Notes under the pieces: model-generated
What the model was told of the DNA's origin: nothing
The model's database searches: none
What the model saw: the letters and a program-made list of their open reading frames with translations, nothing else
In this document: positions 35,628 to 44,708 of the stretch, one piece after another
How positions within the stretch are numbered: position 1 is the stretch's first letter
Layout: each line of letters begins with the position of its first letter
Made by a program: the position numbers and the translations under genes
Origin: CAZXFH01 sp964640055
GTDB lineage: Bacteria; Fidelibacterota; UBA2242; JAFGTP01
Assembly (NCBI GenBank): GCA_964640055.1
Contig: CAZXFH010000013.1
Location: forward strand, 8,300 to 72,299
Reading direction: 5' to 3'
Length of the DNA: 64,000 nucleotides

Positions 35628-36968
35628 ATGTATCAAAACAAAAACACGGCGACTATTGATCATATAAAAACCATTTTATTTCCATTGATCCTGATCCTTT
35701 TTTGCGGTTGTGGCCAAAAAGGAACAGGTGAGCATAAAGAAATAAGCTTCCCGATTACCTTGACCTACTGGTGCTCTTCAAACCAACAGGAAATTGAACT
35801 CGCTGAAGAGCTGGTAAATAAATGGAATAAACAACATGATTCCATTCAAGTCAAATTGCAACCAATACCAGCCAGTCAATCCTCTGAAGAAGTTTTATTG
35901 GCTGCGATTGCCGGGGGGACCACTCCGGACATTTGTTCCAATATGTGGCCCGGTGCCATGGACGATTTTACTTCCGCAGGGGGACTAGTGCAGTTAGACC
36001 GCTTCCCTGATTTCTGGTCAACGGTCGGTGAACGGGTTCCCGGTGACCTATTATGTACTTTTCAGGCTCCGGATAGTCACTATTATCAGTTGCCCTGGAA
36101 AACCAATCCTATCATGTTGATGTATAATGTGAATATGTTTCGCGAGGCTGGCGTGAATCAACCTCCGGAAACTTATTCAGAGTATTTATCAGCGGCTGAA
36201 AAAGTCACGCTTGATAAAGATGGTGATGGCGACTATGATCAATGGATGGGTTACCGGGATACCCGCCCGATTTGGTGGCAGCGTCTCTTTGATTTTTACA
36301 CTTTTTATATTGCCGCTTCCGGTGGTAAGACTCTATTCGAGAATTCGCATATTATTTTTAACAATCCAGCCGCTATCCAGGTTTTTGATTTCTTTCGTGA
36401 GGTCTACTCTAAAGGATACTTTCCGATTACCACTTTTCAGGGTGATAATTTTATCGCTGGGAGGTTAGCTACCCAGATCACCGGCGCTTGGAATATTGCC
36501 CATGTTGAAAAATTCAAACCCGAAGGATTTCAATATGATATTGCTCCGATTCCCGTACCTGATCATTATGAGGGGCCAATCTACACCTATGGTGACCATA
36601 AAAACATTTCCATATTCAGCAATACCCATCACCCAGAAGCGGCTTGGGAATTCGTAAAATTTCTGATCCGTAAACAAAGCGATCTCAGACTGCTGGAATT
36701 GTGTAATCAAATCCCAATCCGGAAAAATATGACTACGGATACTCTTTTCGCAGCGTATTTTAAAGATCACCCGAAAATAAAAAAATATGCTGAACAAGCA
36801 CCTTATACCCGGGGAGTGGATGGAATTTCCGATCTCAAAGAGATATTTGATGCCATTTCTCAGGAATACGAAGCCTGTGCTGTTTATGGTGCCAGGACGC
36901 CGGAGAAAGCTCTTGAAAGGGCTGTCGAACGCACCAAGGTGATTATGAAGTGGAGCCAATCACGATGA
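35628..36968 (+). CDS. Sugar ABC transporter substrate-binding lipoprotein
   Basis: Family 1 extracellular solute-binding protein. A leader with lipobox F-C-G-C near residue 28, then L-T-Y-W-C-S-S, A-A-I-A-G-G-T-T-P-D-I and P-W-K-T-N-P-I-M-L-M-Y-N segments typical of CUT1 binding proteins for oligosaccharides. An acidic D-K-D-G-D-G-D-Y-D loop near 190 could bind calcium. I chose the ATG at 35628 behind GGAGAG; a TTG at 35613 in the same frame is the alternative. It overlaps the first permease gene by 4 bases (ATGA), implying translational coupling. Confidence 0.92.
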   Translation: MYQNKNTATIDHIKTILFPLILILFCGCGQKGTGEHKEISFPITLTYWCSSNQQEIELAEELVNKWNKQHDSIQVKLQPIPASQSSEEVLLAAIAGGTTPDICSNMWPGAMDDFTSAGGLVQLDRFPDFWSTVGERVPGDLLCTFQAPDSHYYQLPWKTNPIMLMYNVNMFREAGVNQPPETYSEYLSAAEKVTLDKDGDGDYDQWMGYRDTRPIWWQRLFDFYTFYIAASGGKTLFENSHIIFNNPAAIQVFDFFREVYSKGYFPITTFQGDNFIAGRLATQITGAWNIAHVEKFKPEGFQYDIAPIPVPDHYEGPIYTYGDHKNISIFSNTHHPEAAWEFVKFLIRKQSDLRLLELCNQIPIRKNMTTDTLFAAYFKDHPKIKKYAEQAPYTRGVDGISDLKEIFDAISQEYEACAVYGARTPEKALERAVERTKVIMKWSQSR

Positions 36969-37843
36969 AATTGCTACCATCCACTTTAAAAAACAGTAAT
37001 CCTACCGGTTATTTAATGAGCGCCCCCTATATGCTGTATTTCCTCCTTTTTATTGCTTTTCCTTTGGTATTTTCCTTTATCCTTATTTTCCATAAATGGG
37101 ATATCATTACTCCCATGGAATGGGTTGGACTAGGCAATTTTGCCCGCTTATTTCAGGATATCAAATTTTTCAGAGCTATCTTGAACACTGTAATCTTTCT
37201 TCTCATTCATATTCCTCTCCAGATTGCGATTGCCTTGTTTCTGGCTGTTTTTTTAAATCAAAAGATCCTTATGCGGGGCTTTTTTCGAGCCCTCTATTTC
37301 TTACCAGTAATTGTCTCTGGAGTCGTGATCACTATTCTGTGGAGACAATTATATGCTTATGAAACCGGATTACTAAATCTGTTACTAAACCAATTAGGAC
37401 TGGATAAAATTCCCTGGATTAATTCGCCCGATTGGGCCATGCCCTCGATCGCGATAATGGCGACTTGGAAAAATGTGGGTTTGTATATCGTTCTTTTTCT
37501 GGTTGGACTTCAGGGCATTCCGCGCTATCTCTATGAAGCAGCAGAAATTGATGGCGCCAGCAAAACTCAGCAATTTTTCCATATTACCCTTCCCTCATTA
37601 AATAGCACTATGGTACTGGTGGTCATTCTCTCCACCATCGGGGGCTTTTCACTCTTTATTGAACCTTTTGTGATGACCGGAGGTGGACCCATGAATCGGA
37701 CACTTTCGGCCATGCTCTATATTTACAATCAGGCTTTTTATTTTGGCCACATGGGTTATGCGGCCGCCCTGGGTTTCTTTTTTGCTTTCATTGTACTCTT
37801 GGTTGTTCTATTTCAGAAAAAAGCAGTAGAAAAGCGATCATAA
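36965..37843 (+). CDS. Sugar ABC transporter permease, MalF/UgpA type
   Basis: Six predicted membrane helices and the cytoplasmic EAA loop E-A-A-E-I-D-G-A-S (about 195-203) that docks with the ATPase. The ATG at 36965 overlaps the TGA of the binding-protein gene, which is better than the GTG at 36950. It forms the channel with the next permease. Confidence 0.93.
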   Translation: MKLLPSTLKNSNPTGYLMSAPYMLYFLLFIAFPLVFSFILIFHKWDIITPMEWVGLGNFARLFQDIKFFRAILNTVIFLLIHIPLQIAIALFLAVFLNQKILMRGFFRALYFLPVIVSGVVITILWRQLYAYETGLLNLLLNQLGLDKIPWINSPDWAMPSIAIMATWKNVGLYIVLFLVGLQGIPRYLYEAAEIDGASKTQQFFHITLPSLNSTMVLVVILSTIGGFSLFIEPFVMTGGGPMNRTLSAMLYIYNQAFYFGHMGYAAALGFFFAFIVLLVVLFQKKAVEKRS

Positions 37844-37859
37844 AAATGGAAACTTTGTC

Positions 37860-38669
37860 ATGAAAAGACTTTGGATCTATCCGGTTTTAATAATCGGCGG
37901 TTTGCTGTTTGCTTATCCTTTTCTGTGGATGATTTCAGCTACTTTTAAACCAGAAATTGAGATTGGACAGATCGGGTTATGGTCCCAACATTTTTCCTTT
38001 AAAAATTATCAGCAGGTCTTTGCAAAGATTCCAATCGGAAGAGCTCTGCTGAACAGCGTGCTGGTCTCTTTCTCCGTTACCTTTTCTGTCATCCTTTTCG
38101 GATCAATTGTGGGATATGCCCTGTCCCGGTTAAATTTTTTCGGACGAAACCTGATCCTTAGTGTTATCCTTTTTACCATGGTAATTCCTTTTCAGATCAC
38201 AATGATCCCTTTATATATACTAATGGTTAAATTTGGTTGGGTAGATTCCTATCTGGCGCTCATTGTACCAGGCATGATCAATGCTTTTGGTATTTTATTG
38301 TTCCGTCAGTTTTACCTTGATATACCACAGGATCTGGTGGATGCAGCCCGGATCGACGGCTGCAATGATTTTCAAATTCTCTTCCGTATTTTTTGGCCCC
38401 TTTCCAGACCAGTCATGATCACTGTCGGGATAGTTTCCTTTATGGCCAGTTGGAATGATGTCCTGTGGCCCTTGATTGTAATCCGTACCGAAAAATTGAT
38501 GACCATGCCTCAGATGGTCACTATCTTTGCGACCGGCGGACAAGCCGAAAGTCAACTAGGTGCCCAATTAGCGGCGGCTACCCTATTAGCGGTACCAATC
38601 ATTATTGTATATGCTTTCTTTCAGCGGTATTTCATTGAAAGTATGGCAACTTCAGGCTTAAAAGGATAA
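37860..38669 (+). CDS. Sugar ABC transporter permease, MalG/UgpE type
   Basis: 269 residues with six hydrophobic helices, the N-terminal P-F-L-W-M-I-S-A-T-F-K motif typical of MalG-like subunits and the EAA loop D-A-A-R-I-D-G-C-N-D-F. Together with the neighbouring permease and binding protein it would form a CUT1 importer. No ATPase gene occurs here or elsewhere in the window, so a shared MsiK/MalK-type ATPase encoded elsewhere is needed. Confidence 0.93.
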   Translation: MKRLWIYPVLIIGGLLFAYPFLWMISATFKPEIEIGQIGLWSQHFSFKNYQQVFAKIPIGRALLNSVLVSFSVTFSVILFGSIVGYALSRLNFFGRNLILSVILFTMVIPFQITMIPLYILMVKFGWVDSYLALIVPGMINAFGILLFRQFYLDIPQDLVDAARIDGCNDFQILFRIFWPLSRPVMITVGIVSFMASWNDVLWPLIVIRTEKLMTMPQMVTIFATGGQAESQLGAQLAAATLLAVPIIIVYAFFQRYFIESMATSGLKG

Positions 38670-38679
38670 GGAAAATAAA

Positions 38680-39696
38680 ATGCTGGCAGCTCTTTTTCAA
38701 AATAAAAACAAACTCGTACTCACTGAACAGAAAAGGCCATCGATCCAACCCGACGAGGTGTTGGTGAAAGTCTCTGCCTGCGGAATCTGTGGAACTGATG
38801 TCAAAATCCTGGCCGGGGTTTCTCACGCCTCCCCACCGGTTGTACTGGGTCATGAGTTCTGTGGGATAATTGAAAAATGCGCCCGGAGTGTATCTGGCTT
38901 ATCGCCTGGTGATTATGTCAGCATCGATCCCAATATCTATTGTGGCCACTGCCAGTTTTGTCGGAAAGGTAAAACACATTTATGCGCAAACTTGACAGCC
39001 TTAGGTGTTGATGTTAACGGTGGATTTGCTGAATATTGTGCAGTTCCAGCTTCACAGTGTTATTTGCTGCAACCTGAGACACCTAACATAAATGCTGCCC
39101 TGGCTGAGCCCCTATCCTGTGCCCTCTATGGTCTGCAACTGGCTGACATTCAAGCTGGAGAGCATGTGCTGATCATTGGTGGTGGCCTGATCGGCTTGAT
39201 TATGCTGCAACTGATTCAGAATAGTGGCGCAGCCCAAACCATTGTTAGTGAAATCAATTCTAAGCGGCGGAATCATGCTGACAAACTAGGAGCAGATTTG
39301 GTAATCAATCCTCAAGATAAATCCTGTGGCGAAAAAATCATTGAAAAGACTAACGGCGGGCCGGACAAGATCATCGAATGCGCTGGGACTGTAACCGCAA
39401 ATCAACAAGCGCTTGAATGGATTAAACCGGGTGGCCGGGTTGTGATCTTCGGAGTCACCGATCAAAATAAAACCATGGCCATTGCCCCTTATGATATTTA
39501 TCAAAAAAATATCACGATCCGGGGCTCTTTTTTAAATCCCTTTACTTTTGCAACTGCCATTGGCTTGCTAAACAATAAGAAGCTCGATTTTAACACTTTG
39601 GATATTGCTCCCTATCCCCTTGATCAAATTGAAGTTGCAATAGATCATCACCAACAACAGAAATCACTCAAAACTATGATAGTAATGAATCCATAA
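38680..39696 (+). CDS. Zinc-dependent medium-chain dehydrogenase (sorbitol/threonine dehydrogenase-like)
   Basis: GroES-like domain with catalytic zinc ligand candidates C37 and H58-E59 (G-H-E-F-C-G) and structural zinc cysteines C88, C91, C94 and C102. The Rossmann fold follows (G-G-G-L-I-G-L about 168-174; acidic S-E-I-N after strand 2 suggests NAD). The family oxidises secondary alcohols of polyols, sugars or threonine. Being 10 bases after the sugar permease and before GH130, it probably oxidises a sugar or alditol released from the imported glycan. The exact substrate cannot be read from the sequence. Confidence 0.9.
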   Translation: MLAALFQNKNKLVLTEQKRPSIQPDEVLVKVSACGICGTDVKILAGVSHASPPVVLGHEFCGIIEKCARSVSGLSPGDYVSIDPNIYCGHCQFCRKGKTHLCANLTALGVDVNGGFAEYCAVPASQCYLLQPETPNINAALAEPLSCALYGLQLADIQAGEHVLIIGGGLIGLIMLQLIQNSGAAQTIVSEINSKRRNHADKLGADLVINPQDKSCGEKIIEKTNGGPDKIIECAGTVTANQQALEWIKPGGRVVIFGVTDQNKTMAIAPYDIYQKNITIRGSFLNPFTFATAIGLLNNKKLDFNTLDIAPYPLDQIEVAIDHHQQQKSLKTMIVMNP

Positions 39697-39712
39697 AGCA
39701 CAAGGAATCAAG

Positions 39713-40621
39713 ATGAAATTAACCAGAATATCTTCTGAACCGATTTTAAAACCAAGACCTGCTCATCCGTGGGAAAAAGCAGCTGTATTTAATGCCGCTG
39801 CGATATATGAAAAAGGAATTTATCATATGATCTATCGGGCCACTGATGTGGGTGGTCACTCCAGATTCGGTAGATATATTAACTACTTTGGTTATGCTGT
39901 TAGTAAAGACCTACTTCATTGGCATCGATATGACGATCCGATTTTAAGTAATGATGTTCCTGAAGAGCAGCGGGGTCCAGAAGATCCGCGTATTGTTAAA
40001 ATTGATGAAACTTTTTATATGACATACACCGGCTTTGGTGATCGTTTCCCAGGTGACTATCGCATCTGTGTTGCCACCAGCAAAGATTTATGGCACTGGC
40101 AGCGCCAAGGACCCATTTTGGAGCAGGAAAACAAAAACGCAGCTTTCTTCCCTCAAAAATTTAAGAATGAATACCTGCTACTCCACCGCCCTCATCCGGA
40201 TATCTGGATCTCAAGCACTCAAGATTTCCAAAACTTTTATGATCATACAAAGATCATGAGTCCCCTGGATGATAATTGGCAAAGTAATCGCATTGGTATT
40301 GCAGGACCACCTGTGCCTCACCCGGAGGGTTGGTTACTCTTTTACCATGCCGTTAATAAAAACAATGTTTATCGACTTGGAGTTGCTCTTTTAGCCTGGG
40401 ATAACCCTCGACGTCTACTAGCCCGTTATTCACGACCTATGATCGAACCCGAACTGGATTGGGAAGTGGATGGCTTTGTACCCAACGTGATCTTTAGTTG
40501 CGCGACTCTGGATGTTAATGACCGTTATGTCGTTATCTATGCCGGCGCAGACAGTCTCATAGGCGCTGCCTACATTAAAAAATCAGATGTAATATTTAAT
40601 AAAAAAGACTGGCTGACTTAA
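39713..40621 (+). CDS. GH130-family glycoside phosphorylase
   Basis: 302 residues, no signal peptide, five-bladed propeller of the GH130/GH43-related type: A-V-F-N-A-A-A-I-Y near 25, G-P-E-D-P-R-I near 88 (conserved Asp of the family), F-F-P-Q-K-F near 145, H-R-P-H-P-D-I-W and L-L-F-Y-H-A-V near 205. Known relatives phosphorolyse beta-1,4- or beta-1,2-mannosides in the cytoplasm, releasing mannose-1-phosphate. It sits directly after an ABC importer and dehydrogenase, as in characterised mannoside-use operons. It is clearly diverged from the copy at 14476-15621, suggesting different linkages or chain lengths. Confidence 0.9.
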   Translation: MKLTRISSEPILKPRPAHPWEKAAVFNAAAIYEKGIYHMIYRATDVGGHSRFGRYINYFGYAVSKDLLHWHRYDDPILSNDVPEEQRGPEDPRIVKIDETFYMTYTGFGDRFPGDYRICVATSKDLWHWQRQGPILEQENKNAAFFPQKFKNEYLLLHRPHPDIWISSTQDFQNFYDHTKIMSPLDDNWQSNRIGIAGPPVPHPEGWLLFYHAVNKNNVYRLGVALLAWDNPRRLLARYSRPMIEPELDWEVDGFVPNVIFSCATLDVNDRYVVIYAGADSLIGAAYIKKSDVIFNKKDWLT

Positions 40622-41851
40622 ATGTATCGGATTAGTCTAATATCCATATTAATATTCTTACTAGGACTTAACTGCAATATACATGAAAGCTCAGCCCAAT
40701 TCTCAGTGAATCTTGATCATGCCCTTGTTCTGACTGATTCCTTGGTTATTGATGGTCAATCCAAGGCCTTCATCTGGATTTATGCCGATCATCCAGATTA
40801 CCAACCCGTTGATGCTGATCATGAAGGCATTGCCTGCGTCGATGATGCTGGCCGCTACCTGGAAGTTCTGCAGACGGAAATTTTGCGCAATGGCCATTAT
40901 AAATATCTCCCGTTAGCTCGTAAAATAACACACTTCTTACTTTACATGAGTCGACCGGACGGATTGTGGTACAACTTTATCTACTCAGACGGCAGCATTA
41001 ATAAAACTCATATCAACAGTCAGGCAGATTTTGGCTGGTGGGCGATCCGTGGTTTACGAGGGCTGGCAGCCGCCTATCACATTTTTCAACACAATCCGGA
41101 AGATTCACTCCTTGTGTATACTATTGCCCAACGAATTAATGCGTCCTGTTTACATATATCAAAATCGCTCCAAAATTATCCCCAATATATAGATACACCT
41201 TTGGGCAAATTTCCCGGCTGGTTGATTAAGAATGCCCCGGATATGAATAGTGAATTGATCTTAGCTCTATCCAGTTTGCAGGAAACCGGAAAATTTGATT
41301 TTAAACCTATCATTCAAAAAATAGCTGCCGGAATTGAGGGCTATCAAATAAAATACCAGGATAGTGACCTTAATGGTATGTATCTGTGCTGGGAAAATAC
41401 CTGGCATCACTGGGGTAACAATCAGGCGTTTGCACTGCTAAAAGCCTTTGAAATAACAGCGGATTCCACCTTTATCCAGAGCGTCAAATTATGGGCTGAT
41501 CATTTCCTGCCTTTTATGATTGCCAATAATTTCCCGCGCAAAATTGTACTTAATCCGGATGGCACATATCAGATGTTTTTGTTTCCTCAGATTGCCTATG
41601 GTTTTAATGCCACTTATGCCGGAATTCAATTTCTCGCTGAATTAGATCCGCAAAAAAATTATAAGCAAAACGCCGAACATTTTCTGGGCTGGTTCGCCGG
41701 AAAGAACATCGCGGGCACCCGTATGTATTATCCAACTACTGGGATCTGCTGGGATGGTATTGTTTCTGAAGATAAAATCAACCAGAATTCCGGAGCTGAA
41801 TCAACTCTGGAGGCCTTGTTGGCAATGCAGCTTAAGAATAAACCTTTATAA
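40622..41851 (+). CDS. Exported (alpha/alpha)6-like protein, putative glycosidase or epimerase
   Basis: The ATG immediately follows the previous stop codon. A hydrophobic leader (1-25) with Cys18 is followed by repeated helix pairs with conserved-looking G-W-W-A-I-R-G-L-R-G-L-A-A-A-Y, F-P-G-W-L-I-K-N-A and C-W-E-N-T-W-H-H-W-G-N-N-Q-A segments, a pattern of six-hairpin glycan enzymes. I cannot name a family. The C-terminal part has Y-N-G/A-T-Y-A-G and a D-G-I-V region. It is the last gene of the long plus-strand unit and is followed by a hairpin-rich repeat element. Confidence 0.72.
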   Translation: MYRISLISILIFLLGLNCNIHESSAQFSVNLDHALVLTDSLVIDGQSKAFIWIYADHPDYQPVDADHEGIACVDDAGRYLEVLQTEILRNGHYKYLPLARKITHFLLYMSRPDGLWYNFIYSDGSINKTHINSQADFGWWAIRGLRGLAAAYHIFQHNPEDSLLVYTIAQRINASCLHISKSLQNYPQYIDTPLGKFPGWLIKNAPDMNSELILALSSLQETGKFDFKPIIQKIAAGIEGYQIKYQDSDLNGMYLCWENTWHHWGNNQAFALLKAFEITADSTFIQSVKLWADHFLPFMIANNFPRKIVLNPDGTYQMFLFPQIAYGFNATYAGIQFLAELDPQKNYKQNAEHFLGWFAGKNIAGTRMYYPTTGICWDGIVSEDKINQNSGAESTLEALLAMQLKNKPL

Positions 41852-42140
41852 TAGGTGGAGCCCCACGCCCTAACGGACGTGGCCCCTTCCTTTTCGCGAG
41901 CCCACCTTCCCGTCAGGAGCCAGTCATATGCCTGGTGTTCCACTGGGCCCTTGACCGGCGGTGACCTCGCATCTGAGCGGAATCCCGCCCAGAATGCCAC
42001 ACCTTTACAGATGTGGCATTCTGTTGGCGGGGTAAAAAATCAAAATTACTTATAAAAATAAGCGTATTTAACCAGTTGACAATGTAAATATTTCCCAGTT
42101 ATTTGACCATTTTATGGGTCCAAAAGCAGAGGTTGTAGCA
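41852..42140. repeat. Hairpin-rich intergenic repeat element
   Basis: GC-rich stretch between convergent genes. It contains two related 20-mer hairpins: CCACGCCCTAACGGACGTGG (41863-41882) and CCACACCTTTACAGATGTGG (41997-42016), identical at 15 of 20 positions. No real gene is present. The layout resembles REP/BIME-like palindromic elements, which often lie at operon ends. Confidence 0.55.
41984..42031. terminator. Long stable hairpin between convergent genes
   Basis: CAGAATGCCACA (41990-42001) pairs perfectly with 42012-42023, and the stem continues after a 2-base bulge with CCCGCC (41984-41989) against GGCGGG (42026-42031), giving 18 paired bases. There is no T-run on the plus strand. It may terminate or protect transcripts from both sides. 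Confidence 0.6.
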
Positions 42141-44708
42141 TCATTTCTGAAAAGTGTAGCTGGCCTTCAAAAAGAAAATATCGGTGGATTCTGAATGCAG
42201 TAAATCCCCCATATCACGCCGGAGGCCAAAATTGCCGGGATGGCTGTAATTATCCCGGTCCTGGGTCCAGACCAAATACAGGATGGAACCCGGTAAATAC
42301 TCCCAGCGGATGACCAGGTTGGCCCGGAAAGACTTAAAATTGAAATCCGGATCAAACAGGATAAAATCATAGGGTGCATAATTGTAGGTTTGGGCTTCAG
42401 TTAACTCCTTGAAATGGTGATAATCACCCACAGCTATAAAGGGCTGGAAATAGCCCTGAATTGAGAGTGTGGGGGTTACGCCCCAGTCAATCCGGAAAGT
42501 GGCTGATAGCTGATCCTGTAAAATAGAAGCGAAAATATGATGATAGCCAAAAGGGGTTGCGGCATCCATCTGGTTATATACCCACTGATGATGATCTTCT
42601 GCCCAGGTGCGGTTCGCTGAGATTGACAGTCTCAAAGAAGGACTCGGGCGGCCCACTAACCCCAGATTGAATCGGTAGTAATAGCCGCCATCCGTCACCG
42701 ACTGTCCGGAAAAACCGGTCGTGATTTGGATTACTTGCCGGGAATCCGTCTGAAAATTAACAGAACCGTTAAGATAGCCGGGATAGGCCATGATCGGTCC
42801 ACCCCGCGTGGCATAGAGATCCAATCCTGCCGGTGTCAGCTGCAGCGAGGCACTGATTACATGATAAGTGGGCATCACCCAATAACCAGAGCCATAGAAT
42901 TGTCTGAAAAGCAGGTTACCGTCAAAATCATAATTCCGTGATGTCATTAAGTTAAATCCGATCCGATGATACCAATTACTGGGTACCAACCAGCGATAGC
43001 CGCCCACAACATGCATATTATAAACATTGTTACGCGATGAAAAGCCTAAATCATTGGTATTGAAACCGGGTGAAATAATGCCCAAAGCCGCCTGACCGGT
43101 AAACTGTCCCCGCATTTTTTTAAATCCAAAGCGCCCCATAAATCCACTGAGCTGATTTCGGTTTGAATCCAGTTCAGCAGACTGAAAATCAGGCCGCTGA
43201 AAATAATGAGTCGATGACTGTTGCAGATTCAATATCCTGGCGCGGGAACCCGCCACCATAGACCAGGCCGCATGGCCCATGAATGCATAGTCCCGGTTGT
43301 CACCGAAAAAATGCCATCCATCCAGGCCACCCACATAGGCCTGGCGATTATTTCGCTGATCCAGATACGCCGTGTGATTATCTCTGTTTACCTGAGTGAC
43401 CATGAATCCCAGACCCTGATCTCCCTGGTTAAATTCGCGCAGACCGCGGTAAACACCATAATAACTCAAGGGCTCGATTGCTTTTTTGGACTGTGATCCG
43501 CTGGATTTCACCAAAGCGTATTCTCGTTCGGTGAGCGCACTGATACTACCTAACGACCATTTGTCAACTTTACCACTGACTTTAGCCGCACCCAGGATTG
43601 TGGTCTGTTCAGGGGTGTAAGTCTCTCCACCGGTTAGATTAATCCCTGAAGGCGCCCGGCCGATCCGCCGGCTGTAGAAAATATCGGGACTATACCAGTA
43701 GCATCCCCAGGTGCCGCCGGCTGGATTAGCACCAAATTGGAAAATGTCAGACCCTTCCATAAAAAAGGCCCGCTTTTCCTGATAATAGGTTTCAAAGGCA
43801 GACAAATTGATCTGGGCCGGATCTACCTCTGCCTGACCAAAATCCGGATTAATTGCCAGATCAAGGGTTAAATTACCGGTCAGTCCGTACTTAATATCTA
43901 CACCCAGATTACGGTGATATTTACGTTTTGCCGTAAAAGCACTGCCTGAAATATCGGGATCATACACCACTTTGCCCATGGTATAAGGGGTGATAAAAAG
44001 CCGGGCCGGCGGGGTAATGTCCTGTAAACCGCGCAGCGTTCCAAACCGGGAGACAAAGCCATTTTCCTCCTTGGGAACCAGGGCGAAATAATTCTCTTCC
44101 GCGTTAGACAAAATATAACGCATGAAATTAACACCCCAGACATATTCCGCCTGGCGGCTGAAGCGCAATTGCGAAAACGGGATGGCCATTTCAAAAGTCC
44201 AGCGGTCCTGTTTCTTGACCGCTGCTGCCTGCCACAATCCATCCCAGTCATTGTCACTGTAAATATCCTGATAGAGCTTTTGATCAATGATAGATCCATC
44301 CGGATTCACTGCAAAACCAAATCCGTTCTGGAAATCCCGGTTGGGATCAATCCAGAACCAAAACCAATCTGACTCAATCTCCTCGTCCCGGCGGCCAATC
44401 CCACCGGCAATAGAGTCTGCCCCTGTGTGATAACAGATACCGGCAACGTAGAGCCCCTCGGCATCATAAGCGATATACACCCTTGTTCGTTCAGTTGGCG
44501 CAGCACCTTCCCGGGGTTCAAGCTGAATCAAATACGGGTAGCCTTCACCCTGCCAGACTTTCTCCGTGAGCTTCCCATCAATTTCAATGGATTGATCTGT
44601 ATGCAGGGCTTTGATCACCGGAGCTTCCTGAGCTAACACTGCCGGCGACAGCCAAATTAGCGCTATGGTTAAACCGGTCATTAATCGGAAATTTTTGGGT
44701 TGGGTCAT
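42141..44708 (-). CDS. DUF5916/CBM9-like outer-membrane protein
   Basis: 855 residues; signal peptide 1-26 ending L-A-Q. A CBM9/DOMON-like beta-sandwich (about 30-210; starts I-K-A-L-H-T-D-Q-S-I-E-I-D-G-K-L and includes F-E-M-A-I-P-F-S-Q-L-R-F) precedes a long barrel-like domain with N-P-D-F-G-Q-A-E-V-D-P and F-F-M-E-G-S-D-I-F, the hallmark of DUF5916, ending in K-A-S-Y-T-F-Q-K. CAGGAGCAGA precedes the ATG. The family is found in Bacteroidota-like outer membranes with presumed glycan- or small-molecule-related roles; no reaction is established to my knowledge. The gene is divergent from the LuxR-type regulator and a paralogue lies at 49763-52429. Confidence 0.88.
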   Translation of the reverse strand: MTQPKNFRLMTGLTIALIWLSPAVLAQEAPVIKALHTDQSIEIDGKLTEKVWQGEGYPYLIQLEPREGAAPTERTRVYIAYDAEGLYVAGICYHTGADSIAGGIGRRDEEIESDWFWFWIDPNRDFQNGFGFAVNPDGSIIDQKLYQDIYSDNDWDGLWQAAAVKKQDRWTFEMAIPFSQLRFSRQAEYVWGVNFMRYILSNAEENYFALVPKEENGFVSRFGTLRGLQDITPPARLFITPYTMGKVVYDPDISGSAFTAKRKYHRNLGVDIKYGLTGNLTLDLAINPDFGQAEVDPAQINLSAFETYYQEKRAFFMEGSDIFQFGANPAGGTWGCYWYSPDIFYSRRIGRAPSGINLTGGETYTPEQTTILGAAKVSGKVDKWSLGSISALTEREYALVKSSGSQSKKAIEPLSYYGVYRGLREFNQGDQGLGFMVTQVNRDNHTAYLDQRNNRQAYVGGLDGWHFFGDNRDYAFMGHAAWSMVAGSRARILNLQQSSTHYFQRPDFQSAELDSNRNQLSGFMGRFGFKKMRGQFTGQAALGIISPGFNTNDLGFSSRNNVYNMHVVGGYRWLVPSNWYHRIGFNLMTSRNYDFDGNLLFRQFYGSGYWVMPTYHVISASLQLTPAGLDLYATRGGPIMAYPGYLNGSVNFQTDSRQVIQITTGFSGQSVTDGGYYYRFNLGLVGRPSPSLRLSISANRTWAEDHHQWVYNQMDAATPFGYHHIFASILQDQLSATFRIDWGVTPTLSIQGYFQPFIAVGDYHHFKELTEAQTYNYAPYDFILFDPDFNFKSFRANLVIRWEYLPGSILYLVWTQDRDNYSHPGNFGLRRDMGDLLHSESTDIFFLKASYTFQK

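Noticed and set aside
36465..36959. 164-codon antisense frame in the binding-protein gene
   Set aside because: Antisense shadow of a clearly recognised gene without its own ribosome binding site.
41728..42000. 90-codon minus-strand frame across the hairpin element
   Set aside because: It runs through palindromic repeat DNA and the end of another gene, and has no domain.
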